Shown here piece after piece: positions 56,941 to 64,000 of a stretch of DNA of 64,000 nucleotides. The notes under the pieces are model-generated. The model was not told the origin of the DNA. It searched no databases and saw only the letters and a list, made by a program, of their open reading frames with translations. Origin of the DNA: an uncultured Clostridia bacterium (lineage in GTDB: Bacteria > Bacillota > Clostridia > Christensenellales > Borkfalkiaceae); assembly GCA_947627665.1 (NCBI GenBank), contig CANQWX010000001.1, positions 1-64,000 on the forward strand. The letters run 5' to 3'. Every line of letters begins with the position of its first letter. Position 1 is the first letter of the stretch. The position numbers were made by a program, and so were the translations under genes.

Positions 56941-58446
56941 TCAGCCGTTTTGCAGGAGTTTCCCGATGTCGGGGAAACCGTATCCCTGCATGAGGGCATA
57001 CAACTCTTGAAGGATGAGGGCGACGCCGCCTTGGGAATCGCTCTCGGCATTGACGGGCATGATGGGTTCGTGGAGGCTCATCCGCACGAGCGCCCAGCCG
57101 TCCCCATGCCCGCGGTCGAACGCGATGCGCACGCCCTCGTGATTTTCGGGCGGGAGGGAGAGATAGGGCAGCCTCTCCGCCGCTTGTTTCAGATCTTTGA
57201 GGATGCGCGCGCCGAGCGCCTTGTAGTCCGTTTGGGGGGGAAAGTGCAGGCGGACCTCCCTCGCCTCGGCAGGCTCGGGCAGACCGGAGATGAGATCCAT
57301 GAGGTCCTTTCCCTCCTTCGCCGCCTTGGAGAGGGCGATCAGAAGGCGGGTGACGAGATACGCCCCGTCGTCGAGGTAGTCGTTTTCGGGGAACGCCGCA
57401 TGTCCGCTCGTTTCGATGGCGAGCGGGGAGTATTTGCCCTCGGCGTTCAGTCGTTTGCATTCGTTGATGACGTTCTTATATCCCCTGCGGAAACGGCGGT
57501 GCACGCCGCCGCGGCTTGCGATGAACTGCGAAAGCCCGTCGCTCGTCACGCTGTCCGTCACGATGTACGCGCCCTTTCTTTCTTCGAGCAGGATCGCCGA
57601 GATGAGCGCGATCAGGCGGTTGCGGTTGATCTCTTCCCCCGTGGAGGAAACGGCGCCCGCGCGGTCCACGTCGGTGTCGAAGATCACGCCGAAATCGGCA
57701 TGGCTGCGCTTTACCGCCTCCGAAACGGAGCGCATCGCCTCCGCGTCCTCGGGGTTGGGGATGTGGTGGGGGAAACGCCCATCGGGCTGTGTGAACTGCG
57801 AGCCTGCCGTGTCCGCGCCGAGGGGACGCAGCACGAGGCGTTCGTAAAAGCCGCCCGCGCCGTTGCCCGCGTCCACGACGATGCGCTTGCCCGCAAGTGG
57901 CCTTTCTTCCCCCGTCGCCTTACGCACCATGCCGACAAGCCCCGCGGCGTACCGTTCGAGATAGGGGCGGTATTCGGGCTTCTCCGCGCCCGTCTGAGCG
58001 GGAACCTGGACGCTTTCCGCGATGTGCAGCACTTCGTCCAGCTCGGCGCTCTCGAGGGCGCCTTCCCGCGTGAAGAATTTCAGCCCGTTCTTCTGGTAGG
58101 GGAGATGGCTCGCCGTGACCATGACCGAAACGTCCGCGCCGAAGGCGGGATCGAGGAGCAATTTGAACATCGACGGCGTGGAGGACAGCCCCGTGAGGAC
58201 AGCTTTCCCTCCCTGCGAAAAGACGCCGCGCACCGTGAGGGAAACCAGCCTCTCCGAGGAAAGACGGGGATCGTGCCCGACGGCCACCGTCGGCTTTTTG
58301 CCGAGCCTTTTTTCCGCCCATACCGTGAATGCCGCGGCAATGGAGAGCACCGCCCCGTCGGTGAGCGTGACGGGATCGCCGTCCACCCCTTCGGTCGCCG
58401 TGCCGCGGATGTCCGTCCCGTTTTTGAGAAGCAGAAGGTCTGCCAT
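56941..58446 (-). CDS. Phosphoglucomutase/phosphomannomutase
   Basis: Interconverts hexose-1- and hexose-6-phosphates. The 501-residue alpha-D-phosphohexomutase has 'GTDIRGTATEG' at the start, the phosphoserine loop 'TASHLPYQKNG', the metal loop 'DTDVDRAG', the sugar loop 'ETSGHAAF' and a domain-4 region 'DGWALVRMSLHEPIMPVNAE'. The domain-4 loop differs from the usual 'RPSGTEP' ('RMSLHEP'), a feature of one PMM/PGM subgroup. GGGAGAG precedes the ATG at 58446; the longer ORF is not needed. It lies 29 nt upstream of tkt and probably shares its transcript. Confidence 0.9.
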   Translation of the reverse strand: MADLLLLKNGTDIRGTATEGVDGDPVTLTDGAVLSIAAAFTVWAEKRLGKKPTVAVGHDPRLSSERLVSLTVRGVFSQGGKAVLTGLSSTPSMFKLLLDPAFGADVSVMVTASHLPYQKNGLKFFTREGALESAELDEVLHIAESVQVPAQTGAEKPEYRPYLERYAAGLVGMVRKATGEERPLAGKRIVVDAGNGAGGFYERLVLRPLGADTAGSQFTQPDGRFPHHIPNPEDAEAMRSVSEAVKRSHADFGVIFDTDVDRAGAVSSTGEEINRNRLIALISAILLEERKGAYIVTDSVTSDGLSQFIASRGGVHRRFRRGYKNVINECKRLNAEGKYSPLAIETSGHAAFPENDYLDDGAYLVTRLLIALSKAAKEGKDLMDLISGLPEPAEAREVRLHFPPQTDYKALGARILKDLKQAAERLPYLSLPPENHEGVRIAFDRGHGDGWALVRMSLHEPIMPVNAESDSQGGVALILQELYALMQGYGFPDIGKLLQNG

Positions 58447-58479
58447 TTTATTCTCTCCCGCGTTTTTATCGACAGTTCC

Positions 58480-58509
58480 ATTATAGCGGTATCGCCCTTT
58501 TTTTTCAAG
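58480..58509 (-). promoter_or_regulatory. Promoter of the phosphohexomutase-transketolase unit
   Basis: On the minus strand TTGAAA (58509-58504), an 18-nt spacer and TATAAT (58485-58480), about 33 nt before the start codon. Confidence 0.65.
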
Positions 58510-58559
58510 GGAATTCGCAAATAAATTTCCGAAATTTCCCCGAACGGCGGAAATGCCCT

Positions 58560-58588
58560 TGCATACTTTGTCCAAAAGTGTTATAATG
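58560..58588 (+). promoter_or_regulatory. Promoter of the degV pair
   Basis: TTGCAT (58560-58565), a 17-nt spacer and TATAAT (58583-58588), 60 nt before the first DegV start. Confidence 0.7.
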
Positions 58589-58648
58589 GAAAAGATCCCG
58601 TAAGTTTTTCACAGTGCGGCGGCAAACTTTGCGGGAGAGGAGGCGTAT

Positions 58649-59539
58649 ATGCGGCGCTTTACGGTTTCTTCCGACTCCACCTGCGATCTGTCCCATGCGC
58701 AGACCGCCGCCCAAGACATCGCGGTCGTCTACCACACCTTTACCGTCGAAAAGAACGGCGTCCTCGAGGAGCGGACGGACGACTTTACCGACGACCGCCA
58801 ATACGTCGATTTTTACAACGAACTGCGCGCGGGCGCGGCGGTCCGCACCTCCATGCTCAATTACGAAAAGCACTATGCCCACTTCCGCGCGCTCGCCGCG
58901 GCGGGGGCGGAGGACGTGCTCCACTTCACCATCTCGTCGGGGCTTTCGCCCACGCGGGAGGTCGCGGCGCGGGCGGCAGAGGACGTGAAGAAGGAATTTC
59001 CCGCTCTCCGCGTCTATGTGTGCGACCCGCTCACCGCCACGGTGGGGCAGGGCGCGCTCGTGACGGAGGCGGTCAAGTGCCGCGACGCGGGCATGACGGC
59101 AGAGGAAACGCTCGCCCATTGCAATTCGCTGCGGCTGCATATCCAGCATTTCATCGTGCCCGACGATCTCAACTATCTCAAAAGGGGAGGAAGGATCTCC
59201 TCCGCGGGCGCTCTCTTCGGCACGCTGCTCGGCGTCAAGCCCGTCATCTCCTTCGACAACGAGGGGAAGCTCTTCCCGCTCGCCAAGGTGCACGGCGCGC
59301 GCAAGGCGGTCTCTTTCATCAAACATAAGCTCGGGACGGAAGGTCCCGACGAAAGGGGGATCGTCTATATCACCCATACGGACAACGGGCCTGCGGCGGA
59401 GGAGCTGGAAGCGTTCGTGCGGGAAAAGTTCGCCATCGAGCCGCATACCCGTATCATGGGACCCGTCATCGGCTCCCACCTCGGACCGGGGGCCTTTGCC
59501 CTCGGATACATCAGCAAGAGCGGACGGAACGAATTTTGA
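58649..59539 (+). CDS. DegV-family fatty-acid-binding protein (copy 1)
   Basis: DegV/FakB proteins bind a fatty acid for phosphorylation by FakA. The 296-residue protein has the family pattern: 'VSSDSTCDLSHAQ', 'RTSMLNYEKHYAHF', 'VLHFTISSGLSPTREVAA', 'VCDPLTATVGQGALV', 'YLKRGGRISSAGALFG' and the C-terminal 'GSHLGPGAFALGYIS'. SD GAGGAGG precedes the start. A close paralogue follows 32 nt later. No FakA gene is in the window. Confidence 0.9.
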   Translation: MRRFTVSSDSTCDLSHAQTAAQDIAVVYHTFTVEKNGVLEERTDDFTDDRQYVDFYNELRAGAAVRTSMLNYEKHYAHFRALAAAGAEDVLHFTISSGLSPTREVAARAAEDVKKEFPALRVYVCDPLTATVGQGALVTEAVKCRDAGMTAEETLAHCNSLRLHIQHFIVPDDLNYLKRGGRISSAGALFGTLLGVKPVISFDNEGKLFPLAKVHGARKAVSFIKHKLGTEGPDERGIVYITHTDNGPAAEELEAFVREKFAIEPHTRIMGPVIGSHLGPGAFALGYISKSGRNEF

Positions 59540-59571
59540 GTCCGTCCGAAGCGCAACCTACTGCGGAGAGT

Positions 59572-60474
59572 ATGAAAAATATGTATCGATTTACGCTATC
59601 GACCGATTCGACCTGCGACCTCTACCAAAGCGAGTACGAGGAAAACGACATCAAGCACGTCCCGCTGACCTTCCACGTCGAGAAGGACGGCGTGATGACC
59701 GAATGTGTCGACGACTTCTCGGACTACGGACAGTACGTCGCCTTCTACGACGAGCTGCGCGCGGGGGCGTTCTCCAAGACCGCCATGCTCAACTACGACG
59801 CCCACCTCGGGCACTTCACCCGCCTTGCCAAAGAGGGGGCGAAGGACGTATTGCACTTTACCATCTCCTCGGGCCTTGCGAGAACGCATGAGGTGGCGGA
59901 GCAGGCGGCGGCGGACGTCAGGAAGGACTACCCCGATTTCCGCGTCTATGTCTGCGACCCGCTCACCGCGACGGTGGGACAGGGGTGCCTCGTGCGCATC
60001 GCCTGCGATTGCAGAAACAAGGGCATGACGGCGCAGGATACGCTCGCGCTCTGCAATTCGCTCCGCCTGCATATCCAGCATTTCATCGTGGCGGACGACC
60101 TCCAATACCTCAAAAAGGGGGGAAGGATCTCCGCGGCGGTCGCGGCGATCGGCGGCGTGCTCAACGTAAAGCCCATCATCTCCTTCGATAGGGAGGGAAA
60201 GCTCGATTCCATTGCCAAGGTGCGCGGCGCCAAGAAGGCGATCGCGTTCATCAAGGGGAAACTCTTGAAAGAGGGTCCCGACCCCGATTATCAATATGTT
60301 TTCATCGTGCACACGGGCAACGAACCCGCCGCCGCGGAGCTGGAGGCGTTCGTCAGGGAGAAGTTCGGCATCGAGCCGCACACCCAGATCATGGGACCCG
60401 TCATCGGCTCCCACGTCGGCCCGGGCGCCTTTGCCCTCGGGTATATCAGCAAGAGCGAGAGAAACGAATTTTAA
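59572..60474 (+). CDS. DegV-family fatty-acid-binding protein (copy 2)
   Basis: A 300-residue paralogue of the preceding gene, alignable throughout: 'LSTDSTCDLYQSEYEEND', 'KTAMLNYDAHLGHF', 'VLHFTISSGLARTHEVAE', 'YLKKGGRISAAVAAIGG' and 'GSHVGPGAFALGYISKSERN'. The ATG at 59572 follows GGAGAG closely; the ATG at 59581 is an alternative with looser spacing. The upstream part of the ORF (from 59536) overlaps copy 1 and is unlikely to be used. The pair is probably a tandem duplication with different lipid preference. Confidence 0.88.
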   Translation: MKNMYRFTLSTDSTCDLYQSEYEENDIKHVPLTFHVEKDGVMTECVDDFSDYGQYVAFYDELRAGAFSKTAMLNYDAHLGHFTRLAKEGAKDVLHFTISSGLARTHEVAEQAAADVRKDYPDFRVYVCDPLTATVGQGCLVRIACDCRNKGMTAQDTLALCNSLRLHIQHFIVADDLQYLKKGGRISAAVAAIGGVLNVKPIISFDREGKLDSIAKVRGAKKAIAFIKGKLLKEGPDPDYQYVFIVHTGNEPAAAELEAFVREKFGIEPHTQIMGPVIGSHVGPGAFALGYISKSERNEF

Positions 60475-60516
60475 GGCTCGGAACATTCGGGATATAAAGA
60501 AAAAGAACATAAAGAA

Positions 60517-60558
60517 CGCGCCCGCGCGGCAGAATTGCCGCGCGGGCGCGTTTTCTTT
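60517..60558. terminator. Bidirectional terminator between degV and pgi
   Basis: CGCGCCCGCGCGGCA (60517-60531) and TGCCGCGCGGGCGCG (60536-60550) form a perfect 15-bp stem with a GAAT loop. TTTTCTTTG follows on the plus strand, and an A-rich stretch precedes it, giving TTCTTTATGTTC on the minus strand. Confidence 0.85.
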
Positions 60559-60572
60559 GTTTAATGCAGAGA

Positions 60573-62000
60573 TCAGACGAAATAGAGGGGGTCGGGTGCG
60601 GCGCCCGCCAGCTCCTCTTTCTGCGCCTCGTAGCCGGGCTTGCCGAGGAGGGCGAAGGTCGCCTTCTTGCCCGCTTCCACCCCGGGCTGGTCGAAGGTGT
60701 TGATGTTCAGCATCGCGCCCGCGTAGGCGGTCTGCAATTCAAACAGGAACAGGAGCTGCCCCAAGGTGAACTCGTTGAGTTCGGGCAGAGCAATGGTGTA
60801 ATTGAGCCGCCCCGCCTTGGTGAGCGCAAACGCCGTCGCCCGGTTCTCCGCTTGAATGAGTTCTTCCATCGTGTGTCCGCCCAAAAAGCTCACGTCGGGA
60901 ATGCCCGCGCAGCCGTGCGGGATGGGGTACTTCTCCTTGTAGGAGCCGAGGGAGAGGAAGGTGACGACCTTGTCGTAAGGGCCTTCGGTGTAGAGCTGCA
61001 CCTGCGAGTGCTGGTCGGTGACGCCGAGCGCCTTGACGGGGGTCTGCCCTACATTGCAGGGCTGGCCGCCGAGGGTCTTGTTCTTGCCGAGGGACTCCGC
61101 CCACAGCTGGGCGTACCAATCGGAGATATATTTGAGGTTGTCCGAATAGGGGAGCATGACGCCGATGTTCTTGCCGTCCTGCATGGCGATGTATTGCAGG
61201 GTGGCGCAGAGAAGCGCGGGGTTCCGCCTGTAATCGGCGCTCTTGCACAGCTTATCCATGTACGCCGCGCCCTTCAAAAGGAGCTTGATGTCGATGCCGA
61301 GCACCGCCGCGGGCAACAGTCCCACGGGGGAAAGCTCGGAAAATCTTCCGCCCACGCCGTCGCCGAGCACAAAGCTCTTCACGCCGCCAAGCTCCTTGGA
61401 GATCTTGACGAGATTGCCGCGCGAGGCGTCCGTCGTAAAGATGAGGTGGTCCTTGACGTTCTCGCCCGCCTTTTGGAGCAGATCGGCAACGACGAGGTGT
61501 TGGGTCATCGTTTCGCTCGTGGCGCCGCTCTTCGAGATGACGTTGAAGCAGGTCTTTTTGATGTCGATGACGTCCAGAAGCTCCTTCATGCGGACGGGGT
61601 CCACGTTGTCCTCCACATAGAACTTGGGACCCTTGCGCTTGCTCTTGGGCAGGTCGTTGTAGTGCAGGTGGCAGAGGGCGTTAAACGCCATGATGGGGCC
61701 GAGCGCGCTGCCGCCGATGCCGAGCACGACGAAGTATTCGAACTTCTTGCGTACTTCCTTCGCGGTGGCGAGGATGTCGAGGACGATCTCGTCCTGGTTA
61801 TAGGGGAGTTCCGTCCAGCCCATAAACAGCTCGTCTTTGCCGCGGTTTTCCGCAACGTAGGCATGCGCCTCTTTGGCGAGCTTCTTATGCGCGTCGAGGG
61901 TCTTTTGCGAGTAGCCCTTGTCGCCCAAATATTTGTCCGTCATGTTGGTGTAGTCCACCGTGACGCGTAGCTGCTTTTTCCGTTCTTCCGTCAATCTCAT
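60573..62000 (-). CDS. pgi: Glucose-6-phosphate isomerase
   Basis: Interconverts glucose-6-P and fructose-6-P. The 475-residue protein has 'FVVLGIGGSALGPIMAF', 'FNVISKSGATSETMTQHLV', 'VLGDGVGGRFSELSPVGLLP' (signature) and 'SDWYAQLWAESLGKNKT'. The tail 'KKATFALLGKPGYEAQKEEL' is typical. GGAGGT precedes the ATG at 62000. It joins the fructose-6-P produced by NagB to glycolysis. It is monocistronic between a terminator and a repeat island. Confidence 0.94.
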   Translation of the reverse strand: MRLTEERKKQLRVTVDYTNMTDKYLGDKGYSQKTLDAHKKLAKEAHAYVAENRGKDELFMGWTELPYNQDEIVLDILATAKEVRKKFEYFVVLGIGGSALGPIMAFNALCHLHYNDLPKSKRKGPKFYVEDNVDPVRMKELLDVIDIKKTCFNVISKSGATSETMTQHLVVADLLQKAGENVKDHLIFTTDASRGNLVKISKELGGVKSFVLGDGVGGRFSELSPVGLLPAAVLGIDIKLLLKGAAYMDKLCKSADYRRNPALLCATLQYIAMQDGKNIGVMLPYSDNLKYISDWYAQLWAESLGKNKTLGGQPCNVGQTPVKALGVTDQHSQVQLYTEGPYDKVVTFLSLGSYKEKYPIPHGCAGIPDVSFLGGHTMEELIQAENRATAFALTKAGRLNYTIALPELNEFTLGQLLFLFELQTAYAGAMLNINTFDQPGVEAGKKATFALLGKPGYEAQKEELAGAAPDPLYFV

Positions 62001-62049
62001 AGAGTACCTCCGTATTTTTGTCTTAGAACATTTTAGAATACTTTTGCGG

Positions 62050-62890
62050 GAAAGTCAAGAAGAAAGCCGTTATTTTTCGGGGAATATCGCGCGCCCGCCG
62101 CGGTTTTTCCCAAAACCGCGGCGGGCGCAAAACGGTATGGATCGCATGCCTTCTCCATTGGAGAGTGTAAAAAGACCCCCTCCATTGGAGGGGGATCAAG
62201 GGGGTGGGCAATCACACGTCATATTGAGCGCAGTCGAAATATGACGTCCTTATTATAATGATGTCACCCATTCGACTACGCCTCACGTTGCTCGGCTCGC
62301 TACTTCGCCTGCGGCTCGTGCCGCGCTTAGAGAAACAGAACAGCGCGCGGGGCAGGGTGACGTAAACGTCATTCCGAGCGGAACGCAGTGAAGTCGAGGA
62401 ATCGCTACCGCACTTGGCGCCCCTGTAGGGGAGCTGGCGAGGCGATAGCCGAGCCTGAGGGGTTTTCGTGACCCCTTTCCCCCTCGCGTTGCTCGGGTAC
62501 TTTCCCTTTCAGGGACAGCAAGCGCCCCACACCCCTTCCGTCTTGCCGCCGTTGCGGCAAGCCACCCACCCCTCAAGGGGTGGGCAAGAAAGGCTCCTCC
62601 TTAGGAGGTGGAGCATTGCCTTCTGCCAACGATTGATAACCGTTGGCGCAATGCGACATGAGTGCCCCGCCTTTCTAATGTCTAATTCCTTAGGCGGCAC
62701 GAGCTGTTAGGCGAAGTAGCGCATTTGCCGCGCGAACGATGACCGAACACGGGGTTCTACCCGTGTGAGAAATGTCACCAAAGGTGACTGAGGTGGTGTT
62801 TTCACCACACCCGCCTCGCGTTGCTCGGCACCCTCTCCTAAGGAGAGGGTACCAGGGGGATTCAGGGGGTGGGCAAGGCGCAGTGGCCGC
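62050..62890. repeat. Repeat island upstream of pgi (all four families)
   Basis: No gene seen. A GC hairpin lies near the left edge (CGCCCGCCGCGG...CCGCGGCGGGCG, about 62091-62127), then 'CCCCCTCCATTGGAGGGGG' at ~62175-62195. A family A/B mosaic in inverted orientation spans 62215-62400, an inverted family D copy 62415-62523, and family C copy 3 62608-62771, whose hairpin has one changed base (AACCGTTGG). Further GC hairpins reach 62870. Small ORFs called here are repeat translations. Confidence 0.7.
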
Positions 62891-62893
62891 GCC

Positions 62894-64000
62894 TCACCCT
62901 TCCCGCTTCCAATAATAATGGAGGTAACTACCCGTCAAATATCCTGCGGCTGTTGCGGGGTCTTCCAGCCCCGAAACGGTTTCCGCGCCCGACATACCGT
63001 CACTCCGCGACACTTTCCACCCGTTCGGATTTTCAAAATGCACTTCTTTCAACCCGCTACAACCATTGAACGCATAATCCCCAATCGAGGTCACGCTGTC
63101 GGGAATCGTCACCGAAGTCAACGCGCTGCAATGATAGAACGTATACTGATAAATCGCATAATTTTTGCCCGTGGGCGACTTGGCGGGAAGGTTCAATTGT
63201 GTTTCTTTCCCGATATAACCAAGCAAATAACTTTCCTCCCCCTCTTCGTAGAAAATATAGTCATCCACAACAGTCTGTTTGCTCGGCGTATTCTCCGTAT
63301 AAACATGCTTTGCATGATAAGCTTCATATCTTCCCGCTTGGATATTCAACCCCGAATAATTCCATATTTCAATCAGCTTATAATCTAAACCGAATGCATC
63401 TCCGATTTCGGTCACGCCGCTGCCGATCGTGACCGAAGTCAAATTATAACAATATTCGAATGCGCAATTTCCAATCGAGGTCACGCTGTCGGGAATGGTG
63501 ATCGAAGTCAACCCGCTACACTTATAGAACGCCTGGACCGCTATTGTTTTTGTGCCGCTGCGAATGGAATAACTTCCCGAAATCGTATCTTTTGCTTTAA
63601 TCAAATGATTTCCGATATAGAGAACTCCCGCCTTATCCCAATTGCTATCGTTATTATAATAAGCAGTGTCACGAAACGCCTCACCATTGATTCCGGTCAC
63701 GCTGTCGGGAATAGTGATCGAAGTCAACCCGCTACAATTAGAGAACGCATCATATCCGATCTTGGTCACGCTGTCGGGAATAGTAATTGAAGTCAACCCG
63801 CTACAACCCGAGAACGCCGAATATCCAATCTCGGTCACGCCGTTGCCGATCGTGACCGAAGTCAACCCGCTACAACCCAAGAATGCCCTCTCTCCGATTT
63901 CGGTCACGCTGTCGGGAATGGTAACTGCGCCTTTGATCGCTTTTGGAATCGAAAGAATTTGTGTTTGTGCTTTATCATACAAAACGCCATCTTGACTACT
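62894..64000 (-). CDS. BspA-like leucine-rich repeat protein, 5' part outside the window
   Basis: The frame stays open to the window edge ('SSQDGVLYDKAQ...' precedes the ORF-track start), so this is the C-terminal ~368 residues of a longer protein. It carries tandem LRR_5 units of 23 residues: 'ITIPDSVTKIGYDAFSNCSG', 'ITIPDSVTSIGNCAFEYC', 'VTIPDSVTSIGDYAFNGCSG'. A non-LRR insert (~residues 200-290) interrupts them. The tail 'MSGAETVSGLEDPATAAG ... WKREG' matches that of the protein at 52973. At DNA level the repeats are near-identical 69-bp units. It is presumably a surface protein; any membrane anchor would be in the missing N-terminus. Confidence 0.82.
   Translation of the reverse strand, partial: SSQDGVLYDKAQTQILSIPKAIKGAVTIPDSVTEIGERAFLGCSGLTSVTIGNGVTEIGYSAFSGCSGLTSITIPDSVTKIGYDAFSNCSGLTSITIPDSVTGINGEAFRDTAYYNNDSNWDKAGVLYIGNHLIKAKDTISGSYSIRSGTKTIAVQAFYKCSGLTSITIPDSVTSIGNCAFEYCYNLTSVTIGSGVTEIGDAFGLDYKLIEIWNYSGLNIQAGRYEAYHAKHVYTENTPSKQTVVDDYIFYEEGEESYLLGYIGKETQLNLPAKSPTGKNYAIYQYTFYHCSALTSVTIPDSVTSIGDYAFNGCSGLKEVHFENPNGWKVSRSDGMSGAETVSGLEDPATAAGYLTGSYLHYYWKREG

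Noticed and set aside
63480-63960. Regular direct repeats resembling a CRISPR array
   Set aside because: The 69-bp units are in frame and encode LRR_5 repeats; there are no unique spacers or cas genes.

Overview
The window looks like the chromosome of a GC-rich, obligately anaerobic, Gram-positive-type gut bacterium of the class Clostridia. The evidence is a lipoprotein-processing operon (lgt, lspA), many 'LxGC'-type lipoproteins, a tetrahydrofolate riboswitch, an ECF folate transporter, rubrerythrin, DegV proteins, a DUF421/DUF4363 pair and LplABC-type sugar ABC transporters. I cannot place it at family level; a Christensenellales/Borkfalkiaceae-like lineage is a guess from gene content. No rRNA, tRNA, CRISPR array or complete insertion sequence was seen.

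Layout. 1-3,235: a damaged-looking XRE regulator, a DUF421/DUF4363 membrane pair on the minus strand, and a THF-riboswitch-controlled folate ECF S component. 3,263-7,759: a tight operon lgt-pncB-coiled coil-lspA-rluD. 7,760-13,876: der-plsY, a DUF368 polyprenyl-phosphate transporter and a DUF6291-like gene, separated by long islands of interspersed repeats. 13,983-51,952: a roughly 38-kb glycan-utilisation region, all on the plus strand. 51,949-54,630: rubrerythrin, a small XRE repressor divergent from an LRR membrane protein, and a nitroreductase. 54,914-62,000: transketolase, phosphohexomutase, two tandem DegV genes and pgi. 62,001-64,000: a repeat island and the 3' part of a BspA-like LRR gene that runs off the window.

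The glycan region has two transcription units. The first is NAGPA-type phosphodiester glycosidase, SGNH hydrolase, DUF4127, ROK kinase, GH20, GH31 and a GNAT-like acyltransferase, followed by a separately promoted RpiR regulator. The second is a 1,498-residue repeat lipoprotein, an LplABC-like binding protein with two permeases (no ATPase), DUF4127, GH31, an Ig-like lipoprotein, GDPD, two GH26-like lipoproteins, NanE, a Gfo/Idh/MocA oxidoreductase, an atypical ROK protein, NagB, NagA, an aldose epimerase and GH36. Imported sugars would converge on fructose-6-P through ManNAc-6-P, GlcNAc-6-P and GlcN-6-P. There is no sialidase or NanA here. The pairing of phosphodiester-cleaving enzymes with alpha-glycosidases and a ManNAc route suggests (inference) a phosphodiester-containing glycan such as teichoic acid as the target.

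Four families of short repeats fill the larger gaps, and in two places (plsY 5' end, tkt 3' end) repeat sequence has become coding. Several genes have a good -10 box only 6-9 nt before the start codon, which suggests leaderless transcripts.
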